64,000 nt of DNA from an uncultured Sphingomonas sp. GTDB taxonomy: Bacteria; Pseudomonadota; Alphaproteobacteria; Sphingomonadales; Sphingomonadaceae. Numbering within the stretch: the stretch's first letter is position 1; every line of letters starts with the position of its first letter. This document shows positions 15,684-25,789 of the stretch, piece after piece. The stretch spans positions 248,001 to 312,000 of the forward strand of contig NZ_CAJXWX010000001.1 of NCBI RefSeq assembly GCF_913062585.1, in the 5' to 3' direction. A model generated the notes under the pieces. That model did no database searches. It saw only the letters and a program-made list of their open reading frames with translations, and was not told the origin of the DNA. A program made the translations under genes and the position numbers.

Positions 15684-16964
15684 TCAGTCGCCGACGCGCT
15701 CGATATCCGCGCCGACGGCCGACAGCTTCTCTTCCAGCCGCTCGTAACCGCGGTCGAGGTGATAGACGCGGGCGACCGACGTCTCGCCCTCCGCCGCCAG
15801 ACCGGCCAGGATCAGGCTCATCGAGGCACGCAGGTCGGTCGCCATGACCGGCGCGCCGGTCAGCTTCTCGACGCCCTTCACCATCGCGGTGCGGCCATGG
15901 ACCTGGATGTCCGCCCCCATGCGCGCCAGCTCGGGCACATGCATATAGCGATTCTCGAAGATCGTCTCGGTCAGGGTGCTGGTGCCCCCGGCCTTGCAGA
16001 GCATCGCCATGAATTGCGCCTGCATGTCCGTCGCGAAGCCCGGATAGGGCGCGGTCGACAGGGTCAGCGGCTGGAGCGGGCCATTCGCGGTGACGCGGAC
16101 CGAATCGCGCGTCTCCTCGACCGTCACCCCCGCCTCGGTCAGGGCGGAGAGCGTCGCGCGCATGTCGTCGGCACAGGCGCCCACCAGCTCCAGATCGCCG
16201 CCGGTGATCGCTGCGGCGCAGGCATAGCTGCCCGCCTCGATCCGGTCGGGCATCACCGAATAGGTGGCGCCATGCAGCCGGTCGACGCCCTCGATGGTCA
16301 GCGTTTCGGTGCCGATGCCGTCGATCCGCGCACCCATCGCGATCAGCAGGCGGCACAGGTCGACGATCTCGGGCTCGCGCGCGGCATTGCCCAGCACCGT
16401 GGTGCCCTTGGCGGTCGCGGCGGCCATCAGCGCATTCTCGGTCGCGCCGACCGACACCACCGGGAAGGTATAGCGCCCACCCGACAGCCGGCCGCCCGGC
16501 GCGCTGGCCTTCACGTAACCGGCGGTCAGTTCGATCTCCGCGCCGATCGCCTCCAGCGCCTTCAGGTGAAGGTCGATCGGGCGGTTGCCGATCGCACAGC
16601 CGCCGGGCAGCGACACCCGCGCCTCGCCCATGCGCGCCAGGATGGGGCCGAGCACCAGGATCGACGCGCGCATCTTGCGCACGATGTCGTAGGGCGCCTC
16701 GGTCGAGAAGAGCTGCCCCGCGCGGATCGTCATGACCCGGCCGAAATCCTCCGGCCGCGTCCCCTCGACCCGCGTCGAGGCGCCGATCTGGTTCAGCAGA
16801 TGGCCGAAGCCGTCGACATCGGCCAGGCGCGGCAGGTTGCGCAGCGTGACCGGTTCGTCGGTCAGGATCGCGCAAGGCATCAGGGTGAGCGCGGCGTTCT
16901 TCGCGCCCGAGATCTTCAGGCGGCCCGACAGCCGGTTGCCGCCGCGAATGAGGATACGGTCCAT
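15684..16964 (-). CDS. murA: UDP-N-acetylglucosamine 1-carboxyvinyltransferase
   Basis: The protein has 426 residues, full length for MurA. It catalyses the first committed step of peptidoglycan synthesis, the transfer of enolpyruvate from PEP to UDP-GlcNAc in the cytoplasm. The conserved Lys-Asn of the active site is in [10 protein letters not shown] (residues 19-28). The catalytic, fosfomycin-reactive Cys is at about residue 123 in [11 protein letters not shown], so fosfomycin sensitivity at the target is expected. The C-terminal half keeps [11 protein letters not shown] and [10 protein letters not shown]. The leader holds a perfect hairpin (GCGCGACC/GGTCGCGC, 16988-17009). It is divergent from the Crp-type regulator. 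Confidence 0.97.
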   Translation of the reverse strand: MDRILIRGGNRLSGRLKISGAKNAALTLMPCAILTDEPVTLRNLPRLADVDGFGHLLNQIGASTRVEGTRPEDFGRVMTIRAGQLFSTEAPYDIVRKMRASILVLGPILARMGEARVSLPGGCAIGNRPIDLHLKALEAIGAEIELTAGYVKASAPGGRLSGGRYTFPVVSVGATENALMAAATAKGTTVLGNAAREPEIVDLCRLLIAMGARIDGIGTETLTIEGVDRLHGATYSVMPDRIEAGSYACAAAITGGDLELVGACADDMRATLSALTEAGVTVEETRDSVRVTANGPLQPLTLSTAPYPGFATDMQAQFMAMLCKAGGTSTLTETIFENRYMHVPELARMGADIQVHGRTAMVKGVEKLTGAPVMATDLRASMSLILAGLAAEGETSVARVYHLDRGYERLEEKLSAVGADIERVGD

Positions 16965-17088
16965 GCAAGGAGCCCTAGCCGACCGTTGCGCGACCGCCAA
17001 GGGTCGCGCGGCCAACCCCCGCCAAAACCGCGCCCATTCCCCAAGAAAATACACGGTTGATACACATTAATGCGGGGAATCCCCCTTG

Positions 17089-17862
17089 ATGGCTAAGGCA
17101 CTTGTCCGCTCGGGGGGTGAGGTATTGGTGTCGAATTTCGGGCTTGCGGATCGGCTGGACAAATGGGTTTCGCTGACCCCGGCCGAGCGCGATGCCCTGT
17201 CGCGGTTCGAGGAGCGTCCCAGGGCCATCCGGCGCGGCACCGTCCTGATCGACGAGCATATGCGCGGCGAAGACCTGTTCGTCGTACAGCAGGGCATGTT
17301 GATGGGCTATGTCCTGCTCGACGATGGCAGCCGCCAGATCGTGCGCTTCCTGTTTCCCGGCGATCTCTTCGCGCTGTCGGCGCTGGTCTATGACCGGTCG
17401 CCCGACACGGTGGTCGCGGTATCGAACGCGGTCGTCTGTCCGTTCGACCGGGCGCAGATCGCGACGCTGGCGGTGGAGCATCCGCGCCTGCTCAGCCTGA
17501 TCCTGGTCCTGAACCAGATAGAGCGGGTCATCACCACCGACCGGCTGGCGGGCCTGGGCCGCACCTCGGCACGGGCGCGGGTCGCGACGCTGCTGCTGTC
17601 GCTGCGCGGCCAGATGCGCCAGGCCGGCATGGATGTCGGCACGTCCTTCGCCCCCGGCCTGACCCAGGAGGAGATGGGGGACGCGATCGGCCTGACTGCC
17701 GTGCATGTGAACCGGATGCTGCGCCAGCTGGAGGACGAGGCGCTCATCAAGCGCGAGGGTGGGCAGGTCCACCTGCTGGACGAGGCGCAATTGATGCGCG
17801 AGGCGGGCTATATCGACCGGTTCGAAGGGCTGGACCTCGGCTGGCTGCCGCCGGGGCGTTAA
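17089..17862 (+). CDS. Crp/Fnr-family transcriptional regulator
   Basis: The protein has 257 residues. The cyclic-nucleotide-binding-type beta-roll spans residues 40-130 (RGTVLIDEHMRGEDLFVVQQG, RFLFPGDLFALSA). The C-terminal HTH reads LTQEEMGDAIGLTAVHVNRMLRQLE. The FNR-type four-cysteine cluster is missing, so the signal is unknown. The ATG at 17089 is preceded by a GGGGAATCCCCC hairpin-like element that contains the ribosome site, so initiation could be modulated. The 3' end overlaps the DUF393 gene on the other strand by 4 bases. It shares domain order and HTH wording with the regulator at 11230. Confidence 0.88.
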   Translation: MAKALVRSGGEVLVSNFGLADRLDKWVSLTPAERDALSRFEERPRAIRRGTVLIDEHMRGEDLFVVQQGMLMGYVLLDDGSRQIVRFLFPGDLFALSALVYDRSPDTVVAVSNAVVCPFDRAQIATLAVEHPRLLSLILVLNQIERVITTDRLAGLGRTSARARVATLLLSLRGQMRQAGMDVGTSFAPGLTQEEMGDAIGLTAVHVNRMLRQLEDEALIKREGGQVHLLDEAQLMREAGYIDRFEGLDLGWLPPGR

Positions 17863-18215
17863 GAGCGGCCGCCCGCCCATGTCTGCAACCGGGGCCGGAC
17901 GTTGAGAAACCGGCGATAGCCGCGCTCCAGCAGCGCCAATAGCCATGGCGCGCGCGCCGCCAGCCCGAGGGGCCGCAGCAGCGGGATCGCCCGCCACATC
18001 GCGGCAAGGGCTGCCGCGCCCGACAGCATCCGCCCATCTTCGCGCGCATGGAACCGGGCGAGTAGCCGGTCTCGGTCGATCGGGCACTGGTCCGATCCTT
18101 CGTCGCCGATCGCGACAAAGTCGATCCGCCCGCGCCGGTCCAGCCGCCGCATCGCCGCGATCTCGCGACGACACAGCGGACAGGCGGCATCATACCAGAC
18201 GGTGACTGTCGTCAT
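17859..18215 (-). CDS. DUF393 thiol-disulfide oxidoreductase-like protein
   Basis: The protein has 118 residues. It starts TVTVWYDAACPLCRREI with the thioredoxin-like CxxC at residues 12 and 15, followed by RIDFVAIGDEG and GAAALAAMWRAIP. These are the DUF393 (YuxK/DCC) landmarks. Proteins of this family are predicted to carry out thiol-disulfide exchange. It follows katG on the same strand, 50 bases away, across a 28-bp palindrome. The ribosome site is GGAGAAGGG, directly before the ATG. Association with katG suggests a redox stress role. Confidence 0.85.
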   Translation of the reverse strand: MTTVTVWYDAACPLCRREIAAMRRLDRRGRIDFVAIGDEGSDQCPIDRDRLLARFHAREDGRMLSGAAALAAMWRAIPLLRPLGLAARAPWLLALLERGYRRFLNVRPRLQTWAGGRS

Positions 18216-18231
18216 GCCCTTCTCCGACGGA

Positions 18232-18259
18232 GGGCGGCCCGGTCGCGACCGGGCCGCCC
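18232..18259 (-). terminator. 28-bp perfect palindrome between katG and DUF393 gene
   Basis: GGGCGGCCCGGTCG (18232-18245) is exactly complementary to 18246-18259, with no loop bases between them. It starts 6 bases after the katG stop on the minus strand. There is no T-run, so it may act as a 3'-end stabiliser or an attenuator rather than a classical terminator. Confidence 0.5.
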
Positions 18260-18265
18260 CCGTCA

Positions 18266-20527
18266 TCAGAACAGATCCGCCGTCATGACCTTGTTCCATA
18301 CCTTCACGAAGTCGCGGACCATGCGGGGATGGCCATCCTCGGCGGCGTAGAATTCCGCGATGTTGCGCAGTTGCGAATTGGCGCCGAAGATCAGGTCGTT
18401 GCGAGTCGCGGTGTAGCGCGTCTCGCCGCTGTCCCGGTCGTCCAGCGTGAAGCGCAGGCCGCCCGCGTCCTGCTTGGTCCAGACATAGTCCATGCTGGTC
18501 AGCACGCGGAAGACATCGTTGCTCAGCACGCCCACCCGGTCGGTGAACACGCCGTCCGCGCCGCCGTCCCAATTCGCCCCCAGCGCGCGCAGCCCGCCGG
18601 TCAGCACCACCCATTCGGGGGCGCTGAGCTTCAGCAGCGCGGCCTTGTCGAGGAACAGTTCCTCGGGCGCGACACGGCCCTGGGTGATCGTCGCGAACTG
18701 ATCGTCGACATAGTTGCGGAAGCCGTCGACCACGGGCTTCAGCCATTCGAAGCTGTCGGCATCGGTCAGTTCGTCGGTGGTGTCGCGGCGCCCGGCGGTG
18801 AAGGCGACCGCCTCGGCCACGCCCGCATCCGCCGCCGCCTTCTCGACCGCCGCCGTGCCGCCCAGCACGATCAGGTCGGCGAGCGACACGCGCTTGCCGC
18901 CGGACGCCGCATCGTTGAACGCGGCCATGATCTCGCGGAGCTTGGCGATGACGGGCACGGTGCGGCGATTGACCGCCCAGTCCTTTTGCGGGGCAAGCGC
19001 CAGGCGCGCACCATTGGCGCCGCCGCGCTTGTCGCTATCCCGGTACGTGACCGCTGCCGAGAAGGCGGTGAAGACCAAGTCGGATACCGACAGGCCGCTG
19101 TCCAGAATCCGCTGCTTCAACGTCGCAATATCGGCGGTATCGACCAGCGCATGGTCACGCTCGGGGATCGGGTCCTGCCACAGCAGGTCCGGCTCGATCG
19201 TCACCTCCGGCCCGACATAGCGCTCGCGCGGGCCCATGTCGCGGTGGGTCAGCTTGTACCAGGCTTTCGAGAACTGCTCGGTGAAATAGTCGAAGTCGGT
19301 CAGGAACCGCTCGCAGATGGGGCGATAAATGGGATCGACCTTCAGCGCGATGTCGCTGGTCATCATCATCAGGGCATGGGTCTTGCCCGCGACATGCGCG
19401 TCCGGGGTGCGCGGCGCGTCGGCATCGACCGGCGTCCATTGCAGCGCGCCCGCCGGGCTGCGCGTCTGTTCCCATTCCAGGCCCAGCAGATTCTCCAGAT
19501 AGCTGTTGTCCCACTGAGTCGGGTTCTGGGTCCAGCTACCCTCGATGCCGTTGGTCATCGTGAACTCGGCATTGCCGGTGCCCTCGGGATTGTGCCAGCC
19601 CAGGCCCATCTCCTCGATGGCGGCGATCTCGGGCGGCGCGCCGATACGGTCGGCCTTCACCATGCCATGGCTCTTGCCAAAGGCATGGCCGCCCGCGATC
19701 AGCGCCACCGTCTCCTCGTCGTTCATCGCCATGCGGGTGAAGGTGATGCGGATGTCGCGCGCCGAGGCCATCGGATCGCCGCTGGCATAGGGCCCTTCAG
19801 GGTTCACATAGATGAGCGACTGGTGCGACGCGGCCAGCGGCTGTTCCATGTCATAATCCGCGTCTCCATTCTGGCCCCGCCAGCGCTTGTCGCGATTGAC
19901 CATCTCGTCGAACGAATCGACCTGGGTCATGTCGAAGACTTCCGGGCCCCAATAGGTCGCGTCGTCGGCTTCCCACGCATCCTCGCGCCCGCCGCCGAAA
20001 CCATAGGTCGGCAGCCCCATGATCTCGAGCGAACAATTGCCGGTCAGGACGATCAGATCCGCCCAGGACAGCGCGGCGCCATATTTCTGCTTGATCGGCC
20101 AGAGCAGGCGACGCGACTTGTCGACATTGCCATTGTCCCACCAGCTGTTGATCGGCGCGAAACGCTGCATCGCCTCGCCCGCACCACCGCGCCCGTCGGC
20201 GATGCGATAGCTGCCCGCCGAGTGCCAGGCCATGCGGATCATCTGCGGCCCGTAATTGCCATAATCGCACGGCCACCATGCGACCGAGCTGGTCAGGAAG
20301 CGCTTGATCTCGGCCTTCAGCGCATCGAGGTCGATCTTGGCGAATTCGGCGCGATAGTCGAAATCGTCGCCCAGCGGATTGGCGCGGGGCCCGTGGCGGT
20401 GCAGCTGCTCGACGCGCAGCCGGTTGGGATACCATTCGGCCAGGGTCGGCGGCGTGGTGAAGGCGCCCCCGATCCGGTCGCCGCCGAACGGGCACTTGCC
20501 CGCGAGTACCGTCTTATAGTCTTCCAT
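18266..20527 (-). CDS. katG: catalase-peroxidase
   Basis: The protein has 753 residues, full length for the two-domain KatG. It is a cytoplasmic heme enzyme that removes hydrogen peroxide. The distal site is Arg98-Trp101-His102 ([12 protein letters not shown]), and the proximal heme ligand is His281 ([11 protein letters not shown]). The Trp101-Tyr240-Met266 crosslink residues ([19 protein letters not shown]) are all present, so full catalase activity is expected. The C-terminal duplicated domain lacks heme ligands, as is normal. The start at 20527 is preferred (AAAGG upstream), although an in-frame ATG lies 21 codons earlier. No oxyR gene is in the window. Confidence 0.97.
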   Translation of the reverse strand: MEDYKTVLAGKCPFGGDRIGGAFTTPPTLAEWYPNRLRVEQLHRHGPRANPLGDDFDYRAEFAKIDLDALKAEIKRFLTSSVAWWPCDYGNYGPQMIRMAWHSAGSYRIADGRGGAGEAMQRFAPINSWWDNGNVDKSRRLLWPIKQKYGAALSWADLIVLTGNCSLEIMGLPTYGFGGGREDAWEADDATYWGPEVFDMTQVDSFDEMVNRDKRWRGQNGDADYDMEQPLAASHQSLIYVNPEGPYASGDPMASARDIRITFTRMAMNDEETVALIAGGHAFGKSHGMVKADRIGAPPEIAAIEEMGLGWHNPEGTGNAEFTMTNGIEGSWTQNPTQWDNSYLENLLGLEWEQTRSPAGALQWTPVDADAPRTPDAHVAGKTHALMMMTSDIALKVDPIYRPICERFLTDFDYFTEQFSKAWYKLTHRDMGPRERYVGPEVTIEPDLLWQDPIPERDHALVDTADIATLKQRILDSGLSVSDLVFTAFSAAVTYRDSDKRGGANGARLALAPQKDWAVNRRTVPVIAKLREIMAAFNDAASGGKRVSLADLIVLGGTAAVEKAAADAGVAEAVAFTAGRRDTTDELTDADSFEWLKPVVDGFRNYVDDQFATITQGRVAPEELFLDKAALLKLSAPEWVVLTGGLRALGANWDGGADGVFTDRVGVLSNDVFRVLTSMDYVWTKQDAGGLRFTLDDRDSGETRYTATRNDLIFGANSQLRNIAEFYAAEDGHPRMVRDFVKVWNKVMTADLF

Positions 20528-20841
20528 ATGCCAGCCTTTCGGGGGTTCGTCGGATCGAAGCAGCGCACAAGTCACTAAGATGACGGGCAATCCTGCCTGC
20601 CATGTGCATCGGTGAGTGCCAGAATCATGTCATGCATGTCATGAACATCGGCGGCCGCGTCTTTCCCGGAGCGGAAGACATCCGCCGCTCATCCGCACCG
20701 TCAACGTCGGATCCTATCCTCCGATCCTTGGCGAAGCCCGGCCGGCTTCAAAAAAATTAGCCTGGATCAGTCCAGATATTGGCGCGTTGGGCCTGCTTAC
20801 ACGTCTTCAGAAGCCGTGACCGGGCATGGAGGAACAGGTCT
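20528..20841. other. 314-bp divergent promoter region of katG and the flavoprotein gene
   Basis: No gene is visible. It holds a 9-bp tandem direct repeat, CATGTCATG twice, at 20626-20643, in a place where a regulator of katG could bind, and a short A-rich stretch near 20750. The ribosome site GGAGGAACAGG of the downstream gene is at its right end. Confidence 0.4.
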
Positions 20842-21786
20842 ATGGCCGGATCGGCGGCGATTATCGGGGCGGGCATGGCCGGGTTGTCCTGTGCCGAGCG
20901 GCTGACGGACGCAGGCTGGCGGGTCACGCTGTTCGACAAGGGCCGCCGCCCCGGCGGGCGCATGGCGAGCAAGAGGGTGACGGCGATGGGCCCGTCCTTC
21001 GCCTTCGACTATGGCGCCCAGTATCTGACGGCACGCGATCCCGATTTCGTCGCGCAGATGGCGTGCTGGGCGCAGGCGGGCATCGTCGCGCGCTGGCCGG
21101 CGGCGGGGGACGATGCCTGGGTCGGCGTACCGGGCATGAGCGCGATTCCGGGCCATATGGCCGAGCCGCTTCAGCCCCGCTGGTCGACCCATATTCGCGG
21201 CCTGGTGCGGCAAGAGGGCGCATGGTGGCTGGATCATGACGGCGGGCGCGAAGGCCCGTTCGACCATGTCGTCCTGGCGATACCCGCCGAGCAGCTGCCT
21301 GCGCTCGTCGCGGACCACGATCCCGCGCTGGCGGAACTGGCCGGGGCGCATGGCTCCGAGCCCTGCTGGACGGTGCTGCTGGGGTTCGACACCGCCATTG
21401 CCGCACCCGATCTCTTGTCGAGCGCCGGCCCGATCGACTCCGGTCCGATCGACTGGGCCGCGCGCAACAATGCCAAGCCGGGACGGGACAGCGCCGAGGC
21501 CTGGACGATTCACGCGACGCCCGCCTGGTCGCGGCGTCATCTGGAAAGCGACACCGCGTCGGTCATCGCCTCGCTGCTGCGGGCGCTGGAGGAACGGGTG
21601 GGTACGCTGCCCGCGCCGGTGCATGCGACGGCGCATCGCTGGCGCTATGCCCGGTCGGGGAAAGCGGGGATCGGTGCTTATTTCCGCCCCGAATCGGGGT
21701 TGGCGGCCTGTGGTGACTGGATGATCGCGCCGCGTGTCGAAAGCGCGTGGCTGTCCGGGCGTCAGGCGGCCCGGGCTATCCTCTGA
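20842..21786 (+). CDS. renalase-like FAD-dependent amine oxidase/oxidoreductase
   Basis: The protein has 314 residues. The Rossmann dinucleotide motif is at the N-terminus (AIIGAGMAGLSCAERLTDAG), followed by VTLFDKGRRPGGRMAS, typical of the NAD(P)-binding Rossmann FAD proteins related to renalase. There is a C-terminal FAD-contact segment (LAACGDWMIAPRVESAWLSG). The bacterial relatives oxidise aberrant NAD(P)H isomers or unknown amines, and the substrate cannot be read from the sequence. The ATG at 20842 has the strong site GGAGGAACAGG. It is convergent with clpS. Confidence 0.85.
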   Translation: MAGSAAIIGAGMAGLSCAERLTDAGWRVTLFDKGRRPGGRMASKRVTAMGPSFAFDYGAQYLTARDPDFVAQMACWAQAGIVARWPAAGDDAWVGVPGMSAIPGHMAEPLQPRWSTHIRGLVRQEGAWWLDHDGGREGPFDHVVLAIPAEQLPALVADHDPALAELAGAHGSEPCWTVLLGFDTAIAAPDLLSSAGPIDSGPIDWAARNNAKPGRDSAEAWTIHATPAWSRRHLESDTASVIASLLRALEERVGTLPAPVHATAHRWRYARSGKAGIGAYFRPESGLAACGDWMIAPRVESAWLSGRQAARAIL

Positions 21787-21827
21787 ACGAAATCCTTCCC
21801 GCAAGGGGGAGAAAGTTCAGAAGTCCG

Positions 21828-22211
21828 TTACGCCTTTTCCAGCGTGCATTGCAGCGGATGCTGGTTGGCACGGGCGAAGTCGATCACCTGCGCCACCTTG
21901 GTCTCGGCGACTTCGTAGGAGAAGACGCCGCACACGCCGACACCGCGCTGATGGACGTGCAGCATCACGCGGGTCGCGTCGTCCATGCTCATGCGGAAAA
22001 ACCGCTGCAGGCACAGCACGACGAATTCCATCGGCGTGTAATCGTCGTTCAGCATCAGCACGCGGTACGGCGTCGGCTGCTTGGTGCGCGCGCGGGTCCG
22101 GGTGGCGACGCCCAGGCCGGTGCCCTCGTCATCGCCATGATCCGGGCCCTGACCGGGCCCATTGCCGGCCATCCCCAAAGGATGGGTGAGAAGATCGCTG
22201 TTCGGGGCCAT
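21828..22211 (-). CDS. clpS: ClpAP adaptor protein ClpS
   Basis: The protein has 127 residues. An N-terminal flexible tail of about 45 residues leads into the ClpS core: [20 protein letters not shown], with the N-degron-binding Asn-Asp pair, [18 protein letters not shown] with the pocket His, and a C-terminal [11 protein letters not shown]. It delivers N-degron substrates to ClpAP. The N-terminal extension that inserts into ClpA is long here. The start is uncertain: in-frame ATGs exist at 22229, 22259 and 22295, and none has a well-spaced ribosome site. clpA is not in the window. Confidence 0.93.
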   Translation of the reverse strand: MAPNSDLLTHPLGMAGNGPGQGPDHGDDEGTGLGVATRTRARTKQPTPYRVLMLNDDYTPMEFVVLCLQRFFRMSMDDATRVMLHVHQRGVGVCGVFSYEVAETKVAQVIDFARANQHPLQCTLEKA

Positions 22212-22293
22212 GGTCGTAAAATATGGCATGGCGGGGGGTCGGCACAAGCCCTTGGGCATGGGGCGATCGTATAAATCGGTGAGACCTTTCTCC

Positions 22294-22320
22294 ATTCCTT
22301 CCCTGCAAAGGGAGGAATGC
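22294..22320. repeat. half copy of repeat family A
   Basis: ATTCCTTCCCTGCAAAGGGAGGAAT is a short hairpin similar to one outer arm of repeat family A. It sits between clpS and dnaE2, which are on the same strand. It may be a remnant of a full element, or serve as the 3' end of dnaE2 mRNA. Confidence 0.5.
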
Positions 22321-22334
22321 TTTTACGCCCCCCC

Positions 22335-25300
22335 TTAATGAAAGTCCCGCGAGCGCGGCAGCAGCCGGACATCGCGTGGATGGCCCCCGCGCTGCGCCGG
22401 GCTCCCTCGCGGATCGTGCGAGCGGGTGGGGGCGGCAGGCACATCCTCCAGCCGGGCCAGCATCGCGCTGCGATCCTCGACGCCGGCGGTCATCAGATGC
22501 ACGACACCCTCGTCGCTACGCTGGACGACGCCGTGAAGCAGCATCAGCCGCGAGGCCATCACCGCGCGCCGGTTCGCCTCGAAATCGCGCGCCCAGAGCA
22601 GCGCGTTGACGATGCCCGTCTCGTCCTCGATCGTGACGAAGATCGCATTGCCCTTGCCCGGCCGCTGGCGGACCAGCACCACCCCCGCCACCTTGGCCCG
22701 CCGCCCATCGGCCAGGCGGTGGAGGTCGGCGGCGGACAATATGCCCTCGCCCGCCAGTTCGCGGCGCAGGAACGCCATGGGATGGCCTTTCAGCGACAGC
22801 CGCGTAGCGCGGTAATCCGCCGTCACCTGTTCCGACAATGGCATGGGCGGCAGCGTGACGGCGGGTTCGGCGGCCATTTCAGGGGCCTCCATCGCAGCGA
22901 ACAGCGGCAGCTGCGCCGACTTCATCCGCCGCGCCTCCCACTGTCCCTCGCGCCGCCCCCGCCCCAGCGAGCGATAGGCATCGGCCTGCGCCAGCAGGTC
23001 GAGCGCACGGCGGGGAAGCCGCGCCCGGATCGCAACCGACTCGATCGTCTCATAGGGAGCATGGTCCGCAATCTCCGTGCCCCAGGCCTCGCGAAAGGCG
23101 TCGACCTGGCGAAAGCCCAGCCGCAGCGCGAAGGCGCCGTCCTCCCGCCGCTCCAGCCGATTGTCCCAGCCGCTGAAGTTCACATCGACCGGTCGCACCT
23201 CGACCTGGCCGTTCTCGCGCGCGTCGCGGACGAGCTGGGCGGGCGCGTAAAATCCCATGGGTTGCGCATTGAGCAGCGCGCAGGTGAAGATCGCGGGCTG
23301 ATGGCGTTTCAGCCAGGCCGAGACATAGACCAGCCGCGCAAAGGACAGCGCATGGCTCTCTGGAAAGCCGTAAGAGCCGAACCCCTCGATCTGCTTGAAG
23401 CAACGCTCGGCGAAATCGGGTTCATAGCCTCGCCGGACCATGCCGCCGACCATCTTCTCGCGGAAACCCTGGATCGTCCCGACATTGCGAAAGGTCGCCA
23501 TGGCGCGCCGCAAGCCATTGGCTTCGTCGGGGGTAAAGCCGGCCGCCGTGATGGCCAGCTTCATCGCCTGTTCCTGGAACAGCGGAACGCCATAGGTCTT
23601 GTGGAGTAGCTTATACAGCTCGTCCGCCGGACCGTGTTTCGGCGAAGGATAGCTGACCGGCTCCGTGCCCGCCCGCCGCCGCAAATAGGGGTGGACCATG
23701 TCGCCCTCGATCGGCCCCGGCCGGACGATCGCGACCTGCACGACAAGGTCGTAAAATTCCTTCGGCTTCAGCCGGGGCAGCATGTTGATCTGCGCGCGGC
23801 TCTCGACCTGGAACACGCCGATGCTGTCGCCCTTTTGCAGCATCTTATAGACCTGCTCGTCCTCGTCCTGCGCCAGCGTATCGAGATCGGGTCTTGGCAG
23901 GCCGTTCGCTTGCATCAGGTCGAACGCCTTGCGGATGCAGGTCAGCATCCCCAGCGCCAATATGTCGACCTTCATGATCTTCAGCTCGTCGATATCGTCC
24001 TTGTCCCATTCGATGAAGGTCCGCCCCTCCATCGCGCCGTTATGGATCGGCACCGTCTCGTCGAGCCGCCCTTGCGTCAGCACGAAGCCGCCGACATGCT
24101 GCGACAGATGCCGAGGCGCTCCCAGCAGCCGGTCGACCAGGGTCCGCAGCCGCGCGATCTCGGGATTGTCGGGCGAGAAGCCGGTTTCGTGGAACCGCTT
24201 TTCCTCGAACCGCTGGGAAAAGCTGCCCCAGACGGTGCTGGTCAGACGCTGCGTCACATCCTCGCTCAGCCCCAGCGCGCGGCCGACCTCACGCACCGTG
24301 CTGCGCGGGCGGTAATGGATGACGGTCGCGGCGATGGCGGCGCGGTGGCGGCCATAGCGGTTGTAGATATACTGTATCACCTCCTCGCGCCGCTCATGCT
24401 CGAAGTCGATGTCGATATCGGGCGGCTCGCCGCGCTCGGCCGAGACGAAGCGCGAGAATAGCAGGTCATGCTTGGTCGGATCGACCGAGGTGACCCCCAA
24501 TATCCAGCAGACCGCCGAATTCGCCGCCGACCCCCGCCCCTGACACAGGATCGGCGGTTTCAGGCTCCGCGCGTGCCGCACCACGTCATGCACGGTCAGG
24601 AAATAATGCGCGTACCGGCGTTCTCGGATGAGCTCGAGCTCGTCTTTCAACGTCGCGGTCAGCTTGTCAGGTGCCCCATCAGGGAAACGCTTGGCCGCCC
24701 CACGCCATACCAGTTCCTCCAGCCAGTCCTGCGCGTCCCACCCTTCCGGCACCGGCTCGTCGGGATAGTGGTAGGATAAATGATCCAGCCGGAAGGTGAT
24801 CCGGTCGAGGATCGCGATACTCTCGTCCACCGCCCCCGGCCGGTCGGCGAACAGCCGTGCCATTTCCGCGGCGGGTTTCAGGTGCCGCTCGGCATTGGCC
24901 GCCAGCCGCCGCCCGCCGGTGCGGATGGTCAGGCCTTCGCGGATACAGGTCAGTATATCCTGTACCGGACGGTCGGCTGGTTCGGCGAACAGCGCGTCGG
25001 TGGTCGCGAGCAGGGGCACCCCCCGCGCCTCGGCCAGCGCCGCCCGCGCCATCAACCGCCGCCGGTCCGCCCCCGATCGCGCCATGGTCACCCCCAGCCA
25101 CACCCGCCCCGGAGCCGCCGCTACCAGCCGGTCGAGCGTCGCGGCCAGCCCCGGATCGGCGCGCCGGGGCGGCAGCATCGCGTCCGCCATCGGCTCGCAG
25201 GGCCGCGCGGAAGATTCGGGCAGCGCGATCAGCAGCAGATCCTCGGTATGACGGAGCAGGTCGCCCAACCCTAGGATGCAGCCGCCTTTTCTCGCCCGCT

Positions 25301-25628
25301 TGTTGCCCAAGGTCAGCAACCGGGTCAGCCGCCCCCAGCCGATGCGATCGACCGGATAGGCGACGATGTCGGGCGTACCATCGGCAAAGACCAGGCGTGC
25401 GCCGACGACCAGGGTCGGTGGCGGGGGTCCGCCGATCTCCGCCGCCGAAGCGCAGCCCTTTCGCCACGCCTTGAGGGCGCGCACCACCCCTGCAACGGTG
25501 TTGCGGTCGACGATGCCGATGCCAGCCAGCTTCAACGCATGGGCCCGCGCGATCATATCCTCGGCCGGACTCGCCCCGTCGAGAAAGGAATAATGCGTCG
25601 CCGCGACCAGTTCGGCGAAGTCGGGCAT
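22335..25628 (-). CDS. dnaE2: error-prone DNA polymerase III alpha-like subunit (ImuC/DnaE2)
   Basis: The protein has 1097 residues. It has an N-terminal PHP domain (THYSFLDGASPAEDM), then the C-family polymerase core. The catalytic acidic triplet lies in PDIDIDFEHERR near residue 405 and KVDILALGML near 555. A helix-hairpin-helix and an OB fold (FVTIEDETGIVNALLWARD) are at the end. It carries out SOS-induced translesion synthesis together with ImuA and ImuB. It lies in the same direction as imuAB but is separated from imuB by a 161-bp gap filled by repeat A4. No ribosome site is obvious directly upstream of the ATG at 25628. Confidence 0.95.
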   Translation of the reverse strand: MPDFAELVAATHYSFLDGASPAEDMIARAHALKLAGIGIVDRNTVAGVVRALKAWRKGCASAAEIGGPPPPTLVVGARLVFADGTPDIVAYPVDRIGWGRLTRLLTLGNKRARKGGCILGLGDLLRHTEDLLLIALPESSARPCEPMADAMLPPRRADPGLAATLDRLVAAAPGRVWLGVTMARSGADRRRLMARAALAEARGVPLLATTDALFAEPADRPVQDILTCIREGLTIRTGGRRLAANAERHLKPAAEMARLFADRPGAVDESIAILDRITFRLDHLSYHYPDEPVPEGWDAQDWLEELVWRGAAKRFPDGAPDKLTATLKDELELIRERRYAHYFLTVHDVVRHARSLKPPILCQGRGSAANSAVCWILGVTSVDPTKHDLLFSRFVSAERGEPPDIDIDFEHERREEVIQYIYNRYGRHRAAIAATVIHYRPRSTVREVGRALGLSEDVTQRLTSTVWGSFSQRFEEKRFHETGFSPDNPEIARLRTLVDRLLGAPRHLSQHVGGFVLTQGRLDETVPIHNGAMEGRTFIEWDKDDIDELKIMKVDILALGMLTCIRKAFDLMQANGLPRPDLDTLAQDEDEQVYKMLQKGDSIGVFQVESRAQINMLPRLKPKEFYDLVVQVAIVRPGPIEGDMVHPYLRRRAGTEPVSYPSPKHGPADELYKLLHKTYGVPLFQEQAMKLAITAAGFTPDEANGLRRAMATFRNVGTIQGFREKMVGGMVRRGYEPDFAERCFKQIEGFGSYGFPESHALSFARLVYVSAWLKRHQPAIFTCALLNAQPMGFYAPAQLVRDARENGQVEVRPVDVNFSGWDNRLERREDGAFALRLGFRQVDAFREAWGTEIADHAPYETIESVAIRARLPRRALDLLAQADAYRSLGRGRREGQWEARRMKSAQLPLFAAMEAPEMAAEPAVTLPPMPLSEQVTADYRATRLSLKGHPMAFLRRELAGEGILSAADLHRLADGRRAKVAGVVLVRQRPGKGNAIFVTIEDETGIVNALLWARDFEANRRAVMASRLMLLHGVVQRSDEGVVHLMTAGVEDRSAMLARLEDVPAAPTRSHDPRGSPAQRGGHPRDVRLLPRSRDFH

Positions 25629-25636
25629 TTACCCTT

Positions 25637-25774
25637 TTCCTCCCCTGCAAGGGGAGGGGGACCATGCGCAGCATGGTGGAGGGGTGTCGCCGGTTGCGAG
25701 GGTACCCCTCCTCACCACCGGGGATACCCCTCCGTCAGCGCTCTGCGCTGCCACCTCCCCTTGCAGGGGAGGAA
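25637..25774. repeat. intergenic repeat family A, copy 4
   Basis: The arms TTCCTCCCCTGCAAGGGGAGG and CCTCCCCTTGCAGGGGAGGAA enclose inner arms with catgcgcagcatggtggaggggtg and acccctccgtcagcgctctgcgct. Unusually, it lies between two co-directional genes of one functional cassette, imuB and dnaE2. Confidence 0.8.
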
Positions 25775-25789
25775 ATGGAATGGGGCTCC

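Noticed and set aside
18329..20578. 749-codon open frame on the plus strand
   Set aside because: Antisense to katG, which has every catalytic residue; the plus-strand frame has low-complexity composition and no ribosome site.
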